Positions 1 through 11,238 of a DNA stretch of 64,000 nucleotides are shown in pieces. Below the pieces are notes generated by a model that saw nothing but the letters and a program-made list of their open reading frames with translations, was not told where the DNA came from and ran no database searches. Every line of letters begins with the position of its first letter. The stretch's first letter is position 1. The DNA is from Aureobasidium sp. EXF-3400 (lineage: Eukaryota > Ascomycota > Dothideomycetes > Dothideales > Saccotheciaceae), in NCBI GenBank assembly GCA_024195585.1, contig SWBL01000244.1, positions 17,182-81,181 of the forward strand, in the 5' to 3' direction. The position numbers and the translations under genes are program-made.

Positions 1-22
1 CGAATACGACGCGCGAAGCAGT

Positions 23-49
23 CTCTCGCACGGGCCGCGCCGCGCGATC
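23..49. repeat. GC-rich short dispersed repeat, copy 1
   Basis: A 27-base GC-rich stretch that recurs at 3973-3999 with a single mismatch. The octamer GACGCGCG also precedes both copies (8-15 and 3960-3967) with a 2-base spacing difference. The local sequence is otherwise unrelated, so this looks like a remnant of a dispersed element or a duplicated regulatory segment. Its function is unknown. Confidence 0.55.
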
Positions 50-185
50 GCAATAACCTCAATCTATACAGCATTATAGAGTATTTTGATCTGAAAATTT
101 ATATTTTCTATTCTTGCGTCTTCTATAGATTATCTCCAAGAGTTGGGGTTATGAAACAAAGTATTCGATGGTGGTTTCTTGATGA

Positions 186-1850
186 CTACAGTATGAGCTT
201 GAAACTTGGATCACGATCGTCTCCACTTGCAATGTACTGGTCGTACTTGCCAGCTTTCTTGTCCTTGTTGACCTTGTGACAATAAAGAACATTGAAAAGT
301 ACCCTGAGAATGTCAGCGACAGGCCTCTGCCAATAATGATGACTTTTTGGACTTACATGAACCATGCGAATACAAGCAGACCGAGAATCGTGGTATGGGA
401 CTTGTGATATTGTGGTTTCTCTGACTTGCCGTACGTAAAGGCTAGAAAAGACGAGTTAAAACAAGTTACGAGACAGATGGATATATGTCACTTACCAGAG
501 ACGAATCCGCCACAGTTGGCGATGGCAAGTTGAAGACCGGTCGCTGTTGCTCTCTTGTAGTGGCCAGCAGAGTTGTTCGAGATCCAGACCAGGACGGGAG
601 GTACGCTCGCGTAGAGTCCTGTTGCCATCATGAAAGTCATACCAAACTTGACGTGGTTTGACTTGACATTTGCGATGACAGCGTATCCAATGATGGCCAA
701 TGGGAGTGTGCATAGCATCACTGGTCCACGGAGACGCAGGCGATCAGACACCACAGCCGCAACGACAGTAATACAAGCCGCAACAGCGTACGGAATGACT
801 GACCACAACTGCGCTTCATTGGCAGTATACCCGAGTCCAGCAATGATGGTAGGAAGGAACAGACCAAACGAATAGAGCCCAGAAAGGATTGCGAAATAAG
901 CAGATGCTGAAAACCAAAGTGACGGATCCAACACTCCACGGCGAACCTCAGACCAGCGGAAACGTTCTGGCTCAGCAGTCACACCTGAAGTGAGACCAAA
1001 CGAATAGTCTCTGCTGAGGCGATACAAGGCGAACTCGCGTTCTTCCTCTGTGAGAAATTTGGCTGTCGAGATGTTGTTGGGAAGCAGAAAATAGGCCGAA
1101 GCGCCAACCACAGCTGTCAACAATCCCTCGACAATCATTATCCATCGCCAGCCTGCGTGTACGCCACCAATAGAACCAATGGACGAAAGACCACGCGCGA
1201 GCAAGCCCCCGAAAGCGCCGCTCAAACTTGCCGTAGTGTAAAAAAGTCCAATTCTCAATGCCAGTTCTCCACGGGTATACATTCCCGAGAGATACAAGAC
1301 CATGCCCGGAAGCAGACCACCTTCAGTGACGCCGAGCATGGCACGCACAACAAGAAATCCAGCATAGTTCTGGATGAAGCCGAGACACATGCCAACAATG
1401 CCCCATGCGAAGGTGAGACATGGCAACCATATCCGAGGGGAGACCTTCTTGAGAACCAGATTACTGGGCAACTCGCTGACAATGTAGAAGGCGAAGAAGA
1501 TGGCCAATCCGACGGCGTATTGGTGATCATTAATGCCAATGCTTTTCTCTAGGCCAAGAATCTTGGCGTTGCCGACATTGGTACGATCGAGGAACGAGCA
1601 GAGGAACAAGAGGGCAAGCACAGGGAGAATTCTGGAGTAACGCTGTGTCAGTCATCGATCTGCTTGGACATGCAGCCAAGTCTCCATACCTTGTGTCAAG
1701 TTTCCACAACACCCTTCGGGTCAAGGCACGTTGAGCACCATCGTTGAGATGCATCAATCCTTGACCATCTTTGATGTATTCGACATCCTCAATCTGATCA
1801 GCCTCGACTTTTTCCACCGTCTTCTCAGCGTGAGACTGGGGTAGCGCCAT
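186..1850 (-). CDS. MFS transporter of the anion:cation symporter (nicotinate/allantoate permease-like) family
   Basis: Four exons (1850-1690, 1631-496, 441-357, 303-186) join in frame to a 499-aa protein, the usual size for this family. The N-terminus is hydrophilic. The first membrane segment runs into the signature FLDRTNVGNAK, and the protein ends in DDRDPSFKLIL, a tail typical of Dal5/Tna1-like carriers. It should be a 12-helix plasma-membrane proton symporter for a small organic anion such as nicotinate, allantoate, a vitamin precursor or a carboxylate. The substrate cannot be read from the sequence. The introns are 58, 54 and 53 bp. The ATG at 1850 was chosen because it opens the hydrophilic leader. 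For the first intron the acceptor CCAG at 1632-1635 is used, because it gives the family-like junction DTRILPVLALLF in frame. Confidence 0.88.
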
Positions 1851-3278
1851 GTTGTCAGAGATGCTCTCAAAACTGAGGGAAAATCTGGGGAAGTGTGGAG
1901 AGAGTGACAGTGAAAGCATTGGCAGAGATGCTTGGTTTTAAACGATTGGGTCCGATCCTTCGGCGTTCTTACCGACCTCAAGCTAAGGCGGTACAGATCC
2001 AGATAGTACATCCTCCGCGCGATCTTGAGATTGTGGCTGCTTGGGATCATGTCTTGACAACTGCCGAACAACTCCTCACCGGGACAGCTTCCCCCGCAGA
2101 AGATATGAAACCAGCTCGGTGCATTTGCTGCCGAATGGCAACACACCAACAGCTGGAATGTCAGTATTGCTCGATGATCTTGAGTGTTCAACAGACCATT
2201 CTTCCGCTCACTTTGATTAATAGGTGACTCGCGACTTGTTCGCCATGCAATATGTCTGGAGAACAGGCTAACGAATGTCTGTCAAGGCTGTATCCAAACT
2301 TTGTCGCGTCCTACCTCGGCCGAGTACCATCTTCGTGGTCGGCGGAGGGGTGAAGGATGGGACAGTGCAGGCGATAGAGAAAGACGGTCTTGTGGTCTGT
2401 CAGAGTATTGTCTTGACATTACTGACCTTCGAACCAAGAACAGTGCTAGAATTGAGGTTCATCACTATTCAACCACTCAGTTAGTACCTCTCACCACTCC
2501 TACAAACAAGACAAGACATCGTCAAACCTCTCATCCAGCGATTGATGGGTCCCCTCACGCCCGTGGTGGGCAAGAACTCTCCAAGCACTCAAAAAGCATT
2601 TGTCACAATGCTTTTTATGCCGCCTCTGAGATCCAATCTTGTAGTTGCATTCCTAGAAGGGCAGACACCACCAAGCACGAGTAACCGATACTGTTTTCCT
2701 TCTCCAACCTCGAGCAATCGAGCCTCTTGATTTCGCCGGCGGGGCCGTTGCGGACCCGAGTAGTGTTGCTCCTTCGTGCTGAACTCTAATTTCGGCCTCT
2801 GGGGCGACGCAGGTTAAACTTAGGGTGCAGTACAGAGCCGTCTTGTTCTGGCCGTGTGCTCGATATTATCTTCATCATAGTCGAAGCCATTGCTCGAGGA
2901 GGCTTTAAGACATGTAATGGTTGTCCGGTCGTATTCAACGATGCTGCAGCCAGGCAGGACATCTGTCTTTATTCTCACTGTGTCGGACCAAGCCTCCAGT
3001 ATCATTCGGTCCATCTCGGTAGCAACGAAGAATTTGAGGGAAAAGGCAAACAATTGACTGGCAACATCATGATCGAGCTCTGTAGGGCACTCTAGCTGAG
3101 AAAACTCGTACCGGAGGTGCAGTATTGATCTTTGCCAACAGGCGTAGACAGCCGCCTTGAGACTAGTAGAGTCTTGTCAAGCACGATCGATCCAAGGAAG
3201 GACAACCTGGATAAATTGTCATTCTTTGAACACAGCAAGAAGCGCGGCACTCACGACTTCAATGGCAAGAAACATGAC
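1851..3278. other. Gene-poor upstream region of the MFS gene
   Basis: I see no convincing gene here. Short open frames on both strands lack conserved motifs and plausible splice partners. The first 100 bases are probably the promoter and 5' leader of the MFS gene. A 28-base segment beginning ATCTGGGGAAG near 1883 resembles one near 4026 with about five mismatches. Confidence 0.5.
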
Positions 3279-3682
3279 ATGAAACATGCCATCAAGGACG
3301 ACGTCGCCTTCTCCGCACCCTTCTCCATGCCTGTCGTGTTATTCAAGCATGAGATCATCAAATCTAGTGAGTCAACAAGAAGTACGGTAGACTGCTTTCA
3401 AGCTCCGAACCTGAGGCGCCAACTTCCAAGGCTAGTCGTGGCTGTAACATATCTTGTGCGCAAATAGATATCGAACCGCGAGTGACCAGGGATATCTGCA
3501 CTGCGGAAACGCATTTTGTGAAGGAAGAGTTGAAACAGATAGTAAGAGCGAGTGATGCTCTAGCAGCAGCGATAGATTTCCACGGTTTTCGAAAGCCGTG
3601 GACCATCTTATTGCCGATATACTCAGGGCCAGAGCACGAGACCTGTGCTAGAGATATTCGGCTCCAAATCATAGAACAGTAA
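3279..3682 (+). CDS. Doubtful two-exon small gene, unknown function
   Basis: An ATG at 3279 opens a frame that runs to a GTGAGT donor at 3367. Splicing to the AG at 3466-3467 joins it in frame to a second exon ending at 3682, giving 100 aa. The predicted protein has coding-like stretches (DDVAFSAPFSMPVVLFKHE in exon 1; ELKQIVRASDALAAAIDFHG in exon 2) but no motif I recognise. The open frame of exon 1 extends upstream to about 3132 without another ATG, so a further 5' exon or a 5' truncation is possible. The 101-bp intron is longer than is usual in this window. It may be a fragment of a decayed gene. Confidence 0.3.
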
Positions 3683-4504
3683 CTTTCTTAGCCTGATTGT
3701 ATACTGAGCGATGGGCGTTGACTGAGCATATACTGCAACCCTACAAGGTGTTCTTGAATTTGTCGGATGTTGCGCACATCTATCCGGCTTGTAGCGAGTC
3801 GCTGGTCTTGACAAGATTGGAATAGGCTAATATGATCTGTTGAATGCAGAGACACCCTGTAGAAACGTTTCCAGAATTGGACCACTACGGTGATTGACTT
3901 GCTGATGCTAAGATGCAGTTGGATAGTATTTACTTTTTCTAGAAGGAAAATCAATGAGCGACGCGCGCCCACCTCTCGCACGGGCCGCGCCGCACGATCA
4001 TAGAAGAGGCTCGGTCTGGACAGCGATCTGGGGAAGTTTAGAGAGGTGGACAGTAGACGTGACACCACCAACTACTCGCGGCCAATCGATACTGAGAGCA
4101 CATTTTCATGAGGGAGCTGGAGACGCGTAAGTTGCGCATAACAGCGCTCGGATCCAGACCGATCGCGATTCCAAGTTTGGACAATCACGGTCCGTTACAG
4201 CGCCATCGGCTCTGATGTGGGGTAATGACGATAGTTGATGGCGGGCAGCTGGGCATTGGATGAGGGCACTTGCCTGCCCTGGTTCACGTCTGTCTTTGTT
4301 CTGTCTTTTGACATCCAATCAACCTTTCTTCCTCTTTCCTCCGTCCTACAACTTTTCACTCAAGCTCATCTGCGTTCGCAAGAATCCAATACATACACCT
4401 ATACCACAGGTACACAAGTCTTGCCGTGCCACTCCGTCTGCGCCAGCGACTGACAGCCCTTTCGTCTCAGCTTCAGAAGATCTACCGTTCCACCAATCAT
4501 CAAG
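3683..4504. other. Intergenic region
   Basis: Nothing coding is supported. It contains the second copy of the GC-rich repeat (3973-3999). Pyrimidine-rich sequence from about 4310 to 4500 looks like the promoter and leader of the gene starting at 4505. Confidence 0.5.
3973..3999. repeat. GC-rich short dispersed repeat, copy 2
   Basis: Matches 23-49 at 26 of 27 positions in the same orientation, with GACGCGCG shortly upstream in both. No transposon ends were found around either copy. Confidence 0.55.
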
Positions 4505-4896
4505 ATGCAGGCCGTCAGACAGAAGATCAAGAGAGCTCTCAGCATGCACGATAAGGAGAGTGAGTTGCATCCTTGCGATTGTCGTCTTTGATCTCGGCCC
4601 CGCTGACCCCACTTGCGACAGCCAACTTTGATGACCATGAGGACTTCGACGAAGAGACTACTGGTCACCTTCACAAGCAGCTCGAAGAGGCTGAAGCCGA
4701 AGACTCCAAGTACCCTCAAGGCAGACCTGGCTCCTTCCTCAATCGCCTTATCTCACACGGCAACAAGAAGACTGAAGACCAAATCGCTGCTGAGATTGCC
4801 GCTGGTCCACAGGCTGCCTCTGCTGGTGCTCAACAGCAGCATCCGGCTGCCGTCCAAGTCGACAGCACCACCGCTCCCAAGCCTGCACACTCATAA
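4505..4896 (+). CDS. Small acidic conserved-looking protein, unknown function
   Basis: Two exons (4505-4559 and 4622-4896) with a 62-bp intron (GTGAGT...GCGACAG) join in frame to 109 aa. The start MQAVRQKIKRALSMHDKE forms a basic amphipathic helix. It is followed by an acidic stretch rich in Asp, Glu and His, a short conserved-looking core (KYPQGRPGSFLNRLISHGNK), and an Ala/Gln-rich tail. There is no signal peptide or membrane segment. The good Kozak context (caag ATG) and clean splice support a real gene. I do not recognise the family. The basic-helix start could mediate membrane or protein contact, but that is inference. Confidence 0.75.
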
Positions 4897-5950
4897 ACAC
4901 CCTGACAATGACCGCCGAGATTTGAGTCCGAAGAGATCAGACAGTACACGAAATGCTGCATACACACACACACACCTAAGACAGTCAGTTAGTCAGCAAG
5001 CAGGGGATTAGTTTAGAAGCGGTCGATTATTCGTATTTGTATGCTTGTTGATCAATGAGAACTGCATGTTGTACTCTTTCCTTGGCCGAAACGTGGCTCT
5101 GTCAGTGTGTGACGTATTACAAGGCTTCCTACGCTCGCGCATGTCGTATTCTGACGGAGGCGTTAGCGCGCTTTTCGTCCATACAACTCTGATCTGCCAA
5201 AGTAAGCGAATGCGGGTCTGAGAGAAGTGATGTGCACTCTCATGGTCGGATGTAAGTTTACGACACAAGACGAAAACGTCGAATGCAAGTCATAGTCAGC
5301 GGTGAGAGAGATGACGATCTGGATCAGGACCCAGGCCTCTTGTAAATCAAAGCCAGTTTCAAAATATAGTGATAGAGATTAAGCTACCATGTTATACACG
5401 GTGCAGGGACTGCATTCTCCGAACAGGCTGAAAGGCCTAGCTGCCGCAAAGGTACCAGTGATTTACGCTTTATAGGTCACAACAACAAGGACAGGCATAA
5501 GGCGGAGCAGGGAAAAGGCAGAGACCAAGGCCGAAAGTGGAATGGGGCAGATCAGGTTTGCAGGCGGCAAGTGGCATGCCGCGCCAGGCTTCAGCGTCGC
5601 ACATCTCCTTCGACTTGGCCGGGCCCGGTGTCTTCGGTCAGCGTCTGGCTGAGTGTGCGACTGCTGTTTTGAAGATAGCAGAGGCGTGCTTGCCTCGCCC
5701 GCGCTGTCTCTGGTCAATCATTTCGTCTTCCCTGGTGTCTGCTCTCTTCTCATTCAGTCGCTCATTATCCGCCCCCTGATCGATTTTCTTCTTCGACCTA
5801 ACCTTAATCACCGCGACCTCTTTTCGATTACTCTACAACGATAATACTATCCTCGGTCCAAACTCGAACTCCTTTCGATTCATACGACCCAATTTCTCCA
5901 AAGACATCTTCGAATACATCTTCTTTATGCAATAGTCGACCGTCTAGACA
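4897..5950. other. Intergenic region with a short (AC)n tract
   Basis: No supported gene. A short AC dinucleotide run lies near 4961-4976 in the 3' flank of the previous gene. The sequence from about 5700 to 5950 is pyrimidine-rich and probably holds the promoter and leader of the SH3 gene. Confidence 0.5.
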
Positions 5951-7791
5951 ATGTCCAACGATGCTCCCACGCGGCGCACGTTCAGGGGCGACGTCAACAC
6001 TGGGCGCGTGCGATGCGAAAAGAGCTTGGAGCAAAGGCCTGCGACAACAATATATACCCAGACCAGAGAGAAGAAGGTGACGGGACGTTTCCGAACCCTC
6101 TTCGCTCTCGCTCTAACGGTCGCGGCGCTTCCAACTGTCCTGGCTCAGAGTTGCATTCCTCTGACAGACTCGTCCGAATGCCGTGCTTTCAACACGGCCT
6201 CTATCTCAACTGATACTACCCTCACCGGACTATTCCCATTCCTTGCTAATGTCACCGACACCTCTTCTTTTGACACACAACTACAACAGTACATATCCAA
6301 CGGCTTCATTCAACAAAGGTATTCCAACTTGATTGGTTGCTCTAGCTTCGACTTGTCAAACTCTTCCGACTATTATGCTCGCTACACTGCCAGCGTACTC
6401 TGCAATGCTATCGTTCAAAACTCCATTTCAGCTTGTGACCTGACCGGAGATGCGACTCGGCCATTGTGTGCCAATACTTGTGTAAGATGATTCTGGGCTC
6501 AAGTCTGATCGTGAGTGTTGACCTCTTGATACAGGCCGAATATGCCGAGAGCGAACAATCTATTGCTGCAAGTGACATATGCGGCAATGCAAACTCGAAT
6601 GCTATCGGTCAAATTCGAGCTGATTTTACCAACTGCGCATTGCCTGCAAATTCCTTGTCGGGTTCATGCATCGAAGGTGTTACTAACGAACCTGACAACT
6701 GCGGTTTTGCTTCCAATCTGGTCAATCTCTGCTCTTACTGTGCTGCAAGTTCGCCTAATGCCACCGATTCTTGCTGTGTCTTTTCCAATACCACAACGCG
6801 CTGCGACAATGTCGTCTTGCCCATTGTTGCTACTTCTTCCATGCAGCCTCTCTTCACATCAACTTCGTCGGCTACATCTTCGACCGCAACGAGATCTCCA
6901 TCTTCAACATCGTCCCCATCCACAAAGAAACGAAAAGGGCTTTCGGGGGGTGCAATTGCTGGAATCGTGATTGGGTCTCTGCTTGGCGTCTTTATTCTCC
7001 TTGCACTCTTGATTCTGGCCTGCGTTTTTCTCCGCCGTAGAAAACAGACCAGTCCAGCAACAAGCGTCTTCAACCAACCCGTGAGATCGCGTCAAGGTGG
7101 AGCTCCTCCAGCCATGGCATACAGACATGATGGCGCTAGCAGGAGCCAGAACGACAGAATCGAAGCTCTTCCTGGCGGTCGTGTTGCCCGCATGGCCGCC
7201 TTGGAAGCCGTCTCGAGTGGATCTGAACGCAACACGACCGCCCTCGATTCTACACCAGAAACTCAGAGAACCCCACACTCGCATGCTGGTGGCATTGGTC
7301 CCCCTCCTAGGCGAAACGGTTCCTTGTCCAGCGGTTCGCTTCTCGCGTTTGGTGCTCATGACAGCCCTGCTCAAGACGGTGTTTCCTCGCCAGAAGGCAC
7401 ATCTGAATCGGAACAACTCAACTTTTTCAAAGACTATTATTCTCAAGACGACATACACCCGGGTGATCTTGTATCATCTCTGTGGGCCTATCAACCTCGT
7501 GCCGCTGATGAGTTTGATCTTGAACGTGGTGATATGGTCAAGGTTGTTGGTATATGGGACGATGGTTGGGCAACAGGAGTGCGGGTTAGCATGCGTGCTG
7601 AGGATTGGCAGAGCAAGGGCAAGCTGCAACGAGACAGCGGCATGAGCAGTGGCCAAGCAAGTCCTGAGGAATATGGTCCGGTCAAGGCATTTCCACTGGT
7701 TTGTGTATGCTTACCACAACACTGGCGTCGAACCATTGAAGGCGATTCGACCGACGTGGGCACAACGGATGACCGGCCTAACAGCCCGTAG
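5951..7791 (+). CDS. Single-pass membrane protein with a cytoplasmic SH3 domain
   Basis: Two exons (5951-6481 and 6535-7791; 53-bp intron GTAAGA...ATACAG) give 595 aa. A hydrophobic segment near residues 45-66 (LFALALTVAALPTVLAQ) looks like a signal peptide or anchor, though it lies unusually far from the chosen Met. A Cys-rich, probably glycosylated outer domain with several N-x-S/T sites follows, then a Ser/Thr-rich stalk. A transmembrane helix near 315-345 (GAIAGIVIGSLLGVF) is followed by the stop-transfer LRRRK. A long cytoplasmic tail ends in an SH3 domain (LWAYQ.ADEFDLERGD...GIWDDGWATG) and a conserved C-terminus (VKAFPLVCVCLP). This architecture resembles fungal cell-surface sensors or fusion and polarity scaffolds of the Fus1 type, where the SH3 recruits signalling proteins. 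The exact role is inferred. The leader may start at a different exon. Confidence 0.85.
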
Positions 7792-8295
7792 AATGAAGTT
7801 GTCCCTGTTTATTACGACTAACAAGCATACCCTCCAGAGCACATTCATGTACCCCTTTTTGTTCTTTTTGGCTTCTTTTTTACCCTTCAGCACTATACCC
7901 ACGACCTGTTTGAGTTGCATATTATTAGTCGTCTTTATTTGGCTTGCTTTTATGAACGCTTTTTTTTTTTCTTTCTTGTTGAGCGCATTTCTGTAGCGAT
8001 GCCGTGGTCCTTGTGGATATGCTGTATGATACCCGTAGAAATTTTGATTTTACATTGGGTATACGAAATTGACATCTTGGTGATACATGTGTATCCCTCA
8101 TATGCAGCTGTTCACGTGGGGGGTTGATGGATTCATCTGACCAGGCAACCCATAGTTCAGCCTGGGCATGCTGAGATGACTGCGCCTACTTTTGACGAAC
8201 ATTGCAGTTCAGGTCGAGGAAGTAGCCATGGCTATATTCGCATTTGTTAGAGAAGCGCTCATCTTGATCAAAAAGTCAAAGTCAAGGAAGGCACG
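7792..8295. other. Intergenic region
   Basis: 3' flank of the SH3 gene with T-rich tracts (for example near 7960-7975), then the promoter of the CorA-like gene. No further feature is supported. Confidence 0.5.
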
Positions 8296-10184
8296 ATGAA
8301 CCCATATCCTAGACGTTCAGATGTGAATCTGACACAACAACTCAAATACACTCCATCAACCTATCGGACAAGTATGGGAGATTCGCCTCGCGCCAACCGT
8401 CATCATCGCAAACGTCGGTCACCGAGACACAAGTCGTGGTATCATGAAGGCGCGCCCATTACTGTCTACATTGGCAACAGACGCTCGCCAAACTATCACA
8501 GCTCGATCCAAGTAACCAGCGCAGATGGCAGTAGATTTGCAGCGCTTGTTCATGAGACATTACGAATGAACCCACGGGATCCATTGCTGATGCAAGTCAA
8601 GTCCACGTCTCAAATGCTTCGAAACTGACTGGGTGTACTCCAGAACGTTCAATGGATTTCAGCCATGGCTCGGACAAGTTATCGAGACCTGCATCGATGA
8701 TCGCTACGACGAACTCGCCGACCTCAATAGAGCACTGCAGTTTGACGACACCGTCAAGTTTCCTGAGCGAAGTAACAAAAGATCCACTCAGATACCATGG
8801 TCCTTCCTCGTCGATCAGATGAATGTGCCAGATGTGTATTGGTGGACTTTTGGCAAGGAACCTCCTGGAGGTCGCTCTAAAGGCATTGACGAGAGTTAGC
8901 TGACTATCACAGAGCGAGCTGATGACAGAAAAGCTGACATACCGCGTAGTCGATGAATACCGCTTCCGTGTTGCTGCCTGGTGCTGCGGACGTCGCGCCT
9001 GTCGTTTTGATAGAGAAGTTCCCGTCACTCTTGTCTTTACGCAATCCAACGTTCCTGCCGAAAACGTCATGCACGACCTCTTCTTTCCATACTTTTATGA
9101 AGATGAAGAATATGACATGCCACGCAGGGACGAGGAGACTGTCTGTTGGACCTTTCTTAGGCTGTACTGGCTTCTGAGCGACTGGCAAAACATCATCCGA
9201 GAGATTGAGAGGGAACTGGAGGAGGCCGTATGTATTCAAACGGTCTGATGGAAACTTTTACTTACGATCAAGGAACAGGAACTCAACAGCCGTGGCAGGA
9301 AGTATCCTGTAAAATTGAGGTCGCGCAAGATGCACAAAAACATTGACCGTATCTACGAGCTTAGCGAATACATGCGCTTCCACTCGAGATCATTCAAGAA
9401 ACTGCTCAAGCTAAAGGATACTATGCACAAGTCTCCAGATGATGCCATGGATCCAGTGTGGGACGAAATGGACGACGCTGTCGAAGATCTGGACCAATAC
9501 TCTTATTACATGGAGACTCTCAAGGAACGCTTCCTCAATCTGATTGAACTCGTTAGTAGCCTCTATGTCACAACTCGGAAGCAAAGGCTTACATGACTTG
9601 CAGGAGTTCAACATTGAAAATGCCAACCAGTCCGACTACTCACGCTTCTTGTCCATCATTGCGGCACTATACCTTCCAATCTCATATCTCACTGTGAGTC
9701 TTACCAGAAGCTTTGCTTTCTTGTATATGTTTCAACACCTCTGACAAAACATAGAGCGTATTTGGTATCAGTACCATGAAAGCACCAGCGATTCTGTGCT
9801 TATACATCTCCATCCCACTCTTGATCATCAGTCTCTTCTTCACCATCTTCTTTCCATGGGCCATTCGACGCTTTCAAAAGTTGTGGTATCCAGTTGATGA
9901 GTATAATGTCAAATTACCCAAAAACAGCTTCACCATGTTGAGTGAAGAATTACCGGCCGTAAGTAATGCCCTGTACCTGTTTTCCAACAAGTTGGTTGAC
10001 ACTTTACCTATAGAGTGCAGATGTTCCTCGAGTTATTGCCATTCAAGATCCAAACTTGCCTCGTCAGCATGCAGCTCGCCAGGACCATCACAAGCGCAAC
10101 AAGAGCAAGCCTCGTTCCAGGTCAAGAATCAGGTCATTGAGTGCTCGGGGACGGCGGCGTCTCGATGTTGACGACAAGGTGTAA
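8296..10184 (+). CDS. CorA-like membrane protein with two C-terminal membrane helices
   Basis: A multi-exon gene. Confident exons are about 8644-8870, 8929-9227, 9279-9551, 9604-9693, 9755-9958 and 10014-10184, with introns of 51-61 bp between the later ones. The core holds QIPWSFLVDQMNVPDVYWWTFG, then a long helical region, a membrane helix at LSIIAALYLPISYLT, and a second at LCLYISIPLLIISLFFTIFF. This is the layout of fungal CorA/ZntB-like proteins, which are pentameric Mg2+/Zn2+ channels or their relatives. The usual GMN loop after helix 1 reads GIS here, so transport activity is doubtful. The tail is basic (RSRSRIRSLSARGRRR). The first exon (from ATG 8296) and the core are in different frames, joined somewhere in 8512-8643 by a weak-donor intron or broken by a frameshift. 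The intron before 8929 also has an atypical donor (58 or 34 bp). Confidence 0.75.
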
Positions 10185-11238
10185 AAGGGGTATGGTTCCA
10201 TGCTCATTTTTCTTTCAGCTGAGTGGAGCATGGACTCGAGTTGCCTCTCGCGCACGCGTCGCGGTGAACACGAGGTGGTGGTGCCTTGCAGAAGCGCTGC
10301 TAAGAGGCTGAAAGTGGCGCCACACATACTTACCCCTGCGGCTACCCTGCATGGACTTGGACTTACTCATGACGCGAGTGTATAATTACCGATGGTTTGG
10401 TTTGCTAATTGCTTCAAGGTGGGATTTGAGTTTCTCGAAAAGCAAAGAAGGCTTTTTTCGTTCTGTTCAAAAGTCCTGTTGCCTTGAGCAGCTGGTGATA
10501 ATTTCCACAGTGATGCGTCCGTGCGGCCATGACACGACACCATGCATCACCTATGCGACCACCGCTGCTTTGAGGCATCATACCAGTTATCCGTGGGGAT
10601 TGATACAACGTGAATCCTACAATTGCGCCTCCTATTGAAAGTGGGCCAGAAATGGATAGTGGTGGCGGTGGTAGCTTTTTGTTCCAAGAAGAGAGAATCA
10701 GGGGAAAAGAGCCTCTTCCTTGGCTGGTTAGTCCCAAGCAACTGCTTCAGCTTGAAACGATAGGTAGGTTTTTGTTCTTTTTATGGAGAAGAGGTGGAGA
10801 GAAAACAGTCCATGGATTTGAATTGTTTTTGGCAAGTGCTTTTGGGCTTTGTTTCAAGGAGGATTTGAACAGAGATAGCAAAGCACTCAAGAGTTTCGTA
10901 TAGTTCTGAAGCCTAGGAACAGGGTTGCATGTAAGAGAAGTGGGCAAATCCAGAAAGCCAGATCAAAATCGTCTGTAGACAAGAAGAGAAACGAGACAAA
11001 GAACTGGTTTGAAAAAAAGATTGATTTCGAAATCATACAGATTCTGTGGTATCAAGTAAATGTAATCTATAAAGGCTGAGTAGGACAATTATGAAGGGGA
11101 AATAGTAGAAAAGTTCGTGTAGGGGACGCCCGCTCAGTGGTCAACCCTTTTTTGGACCACACCAATAAACATCAATGATATCTCGAAAAACAGGACAGCG
11201 TTATAGACAGAAAGGAAAGAAACGAGAGAGAAACCACT
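10185..11238. other. Intergenic region between convergent genes
   Basis: About 1 kb between two 3' ends. I see no gene, repeat or RNA here, only short open frames without motifs. Confidence 0.5.
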
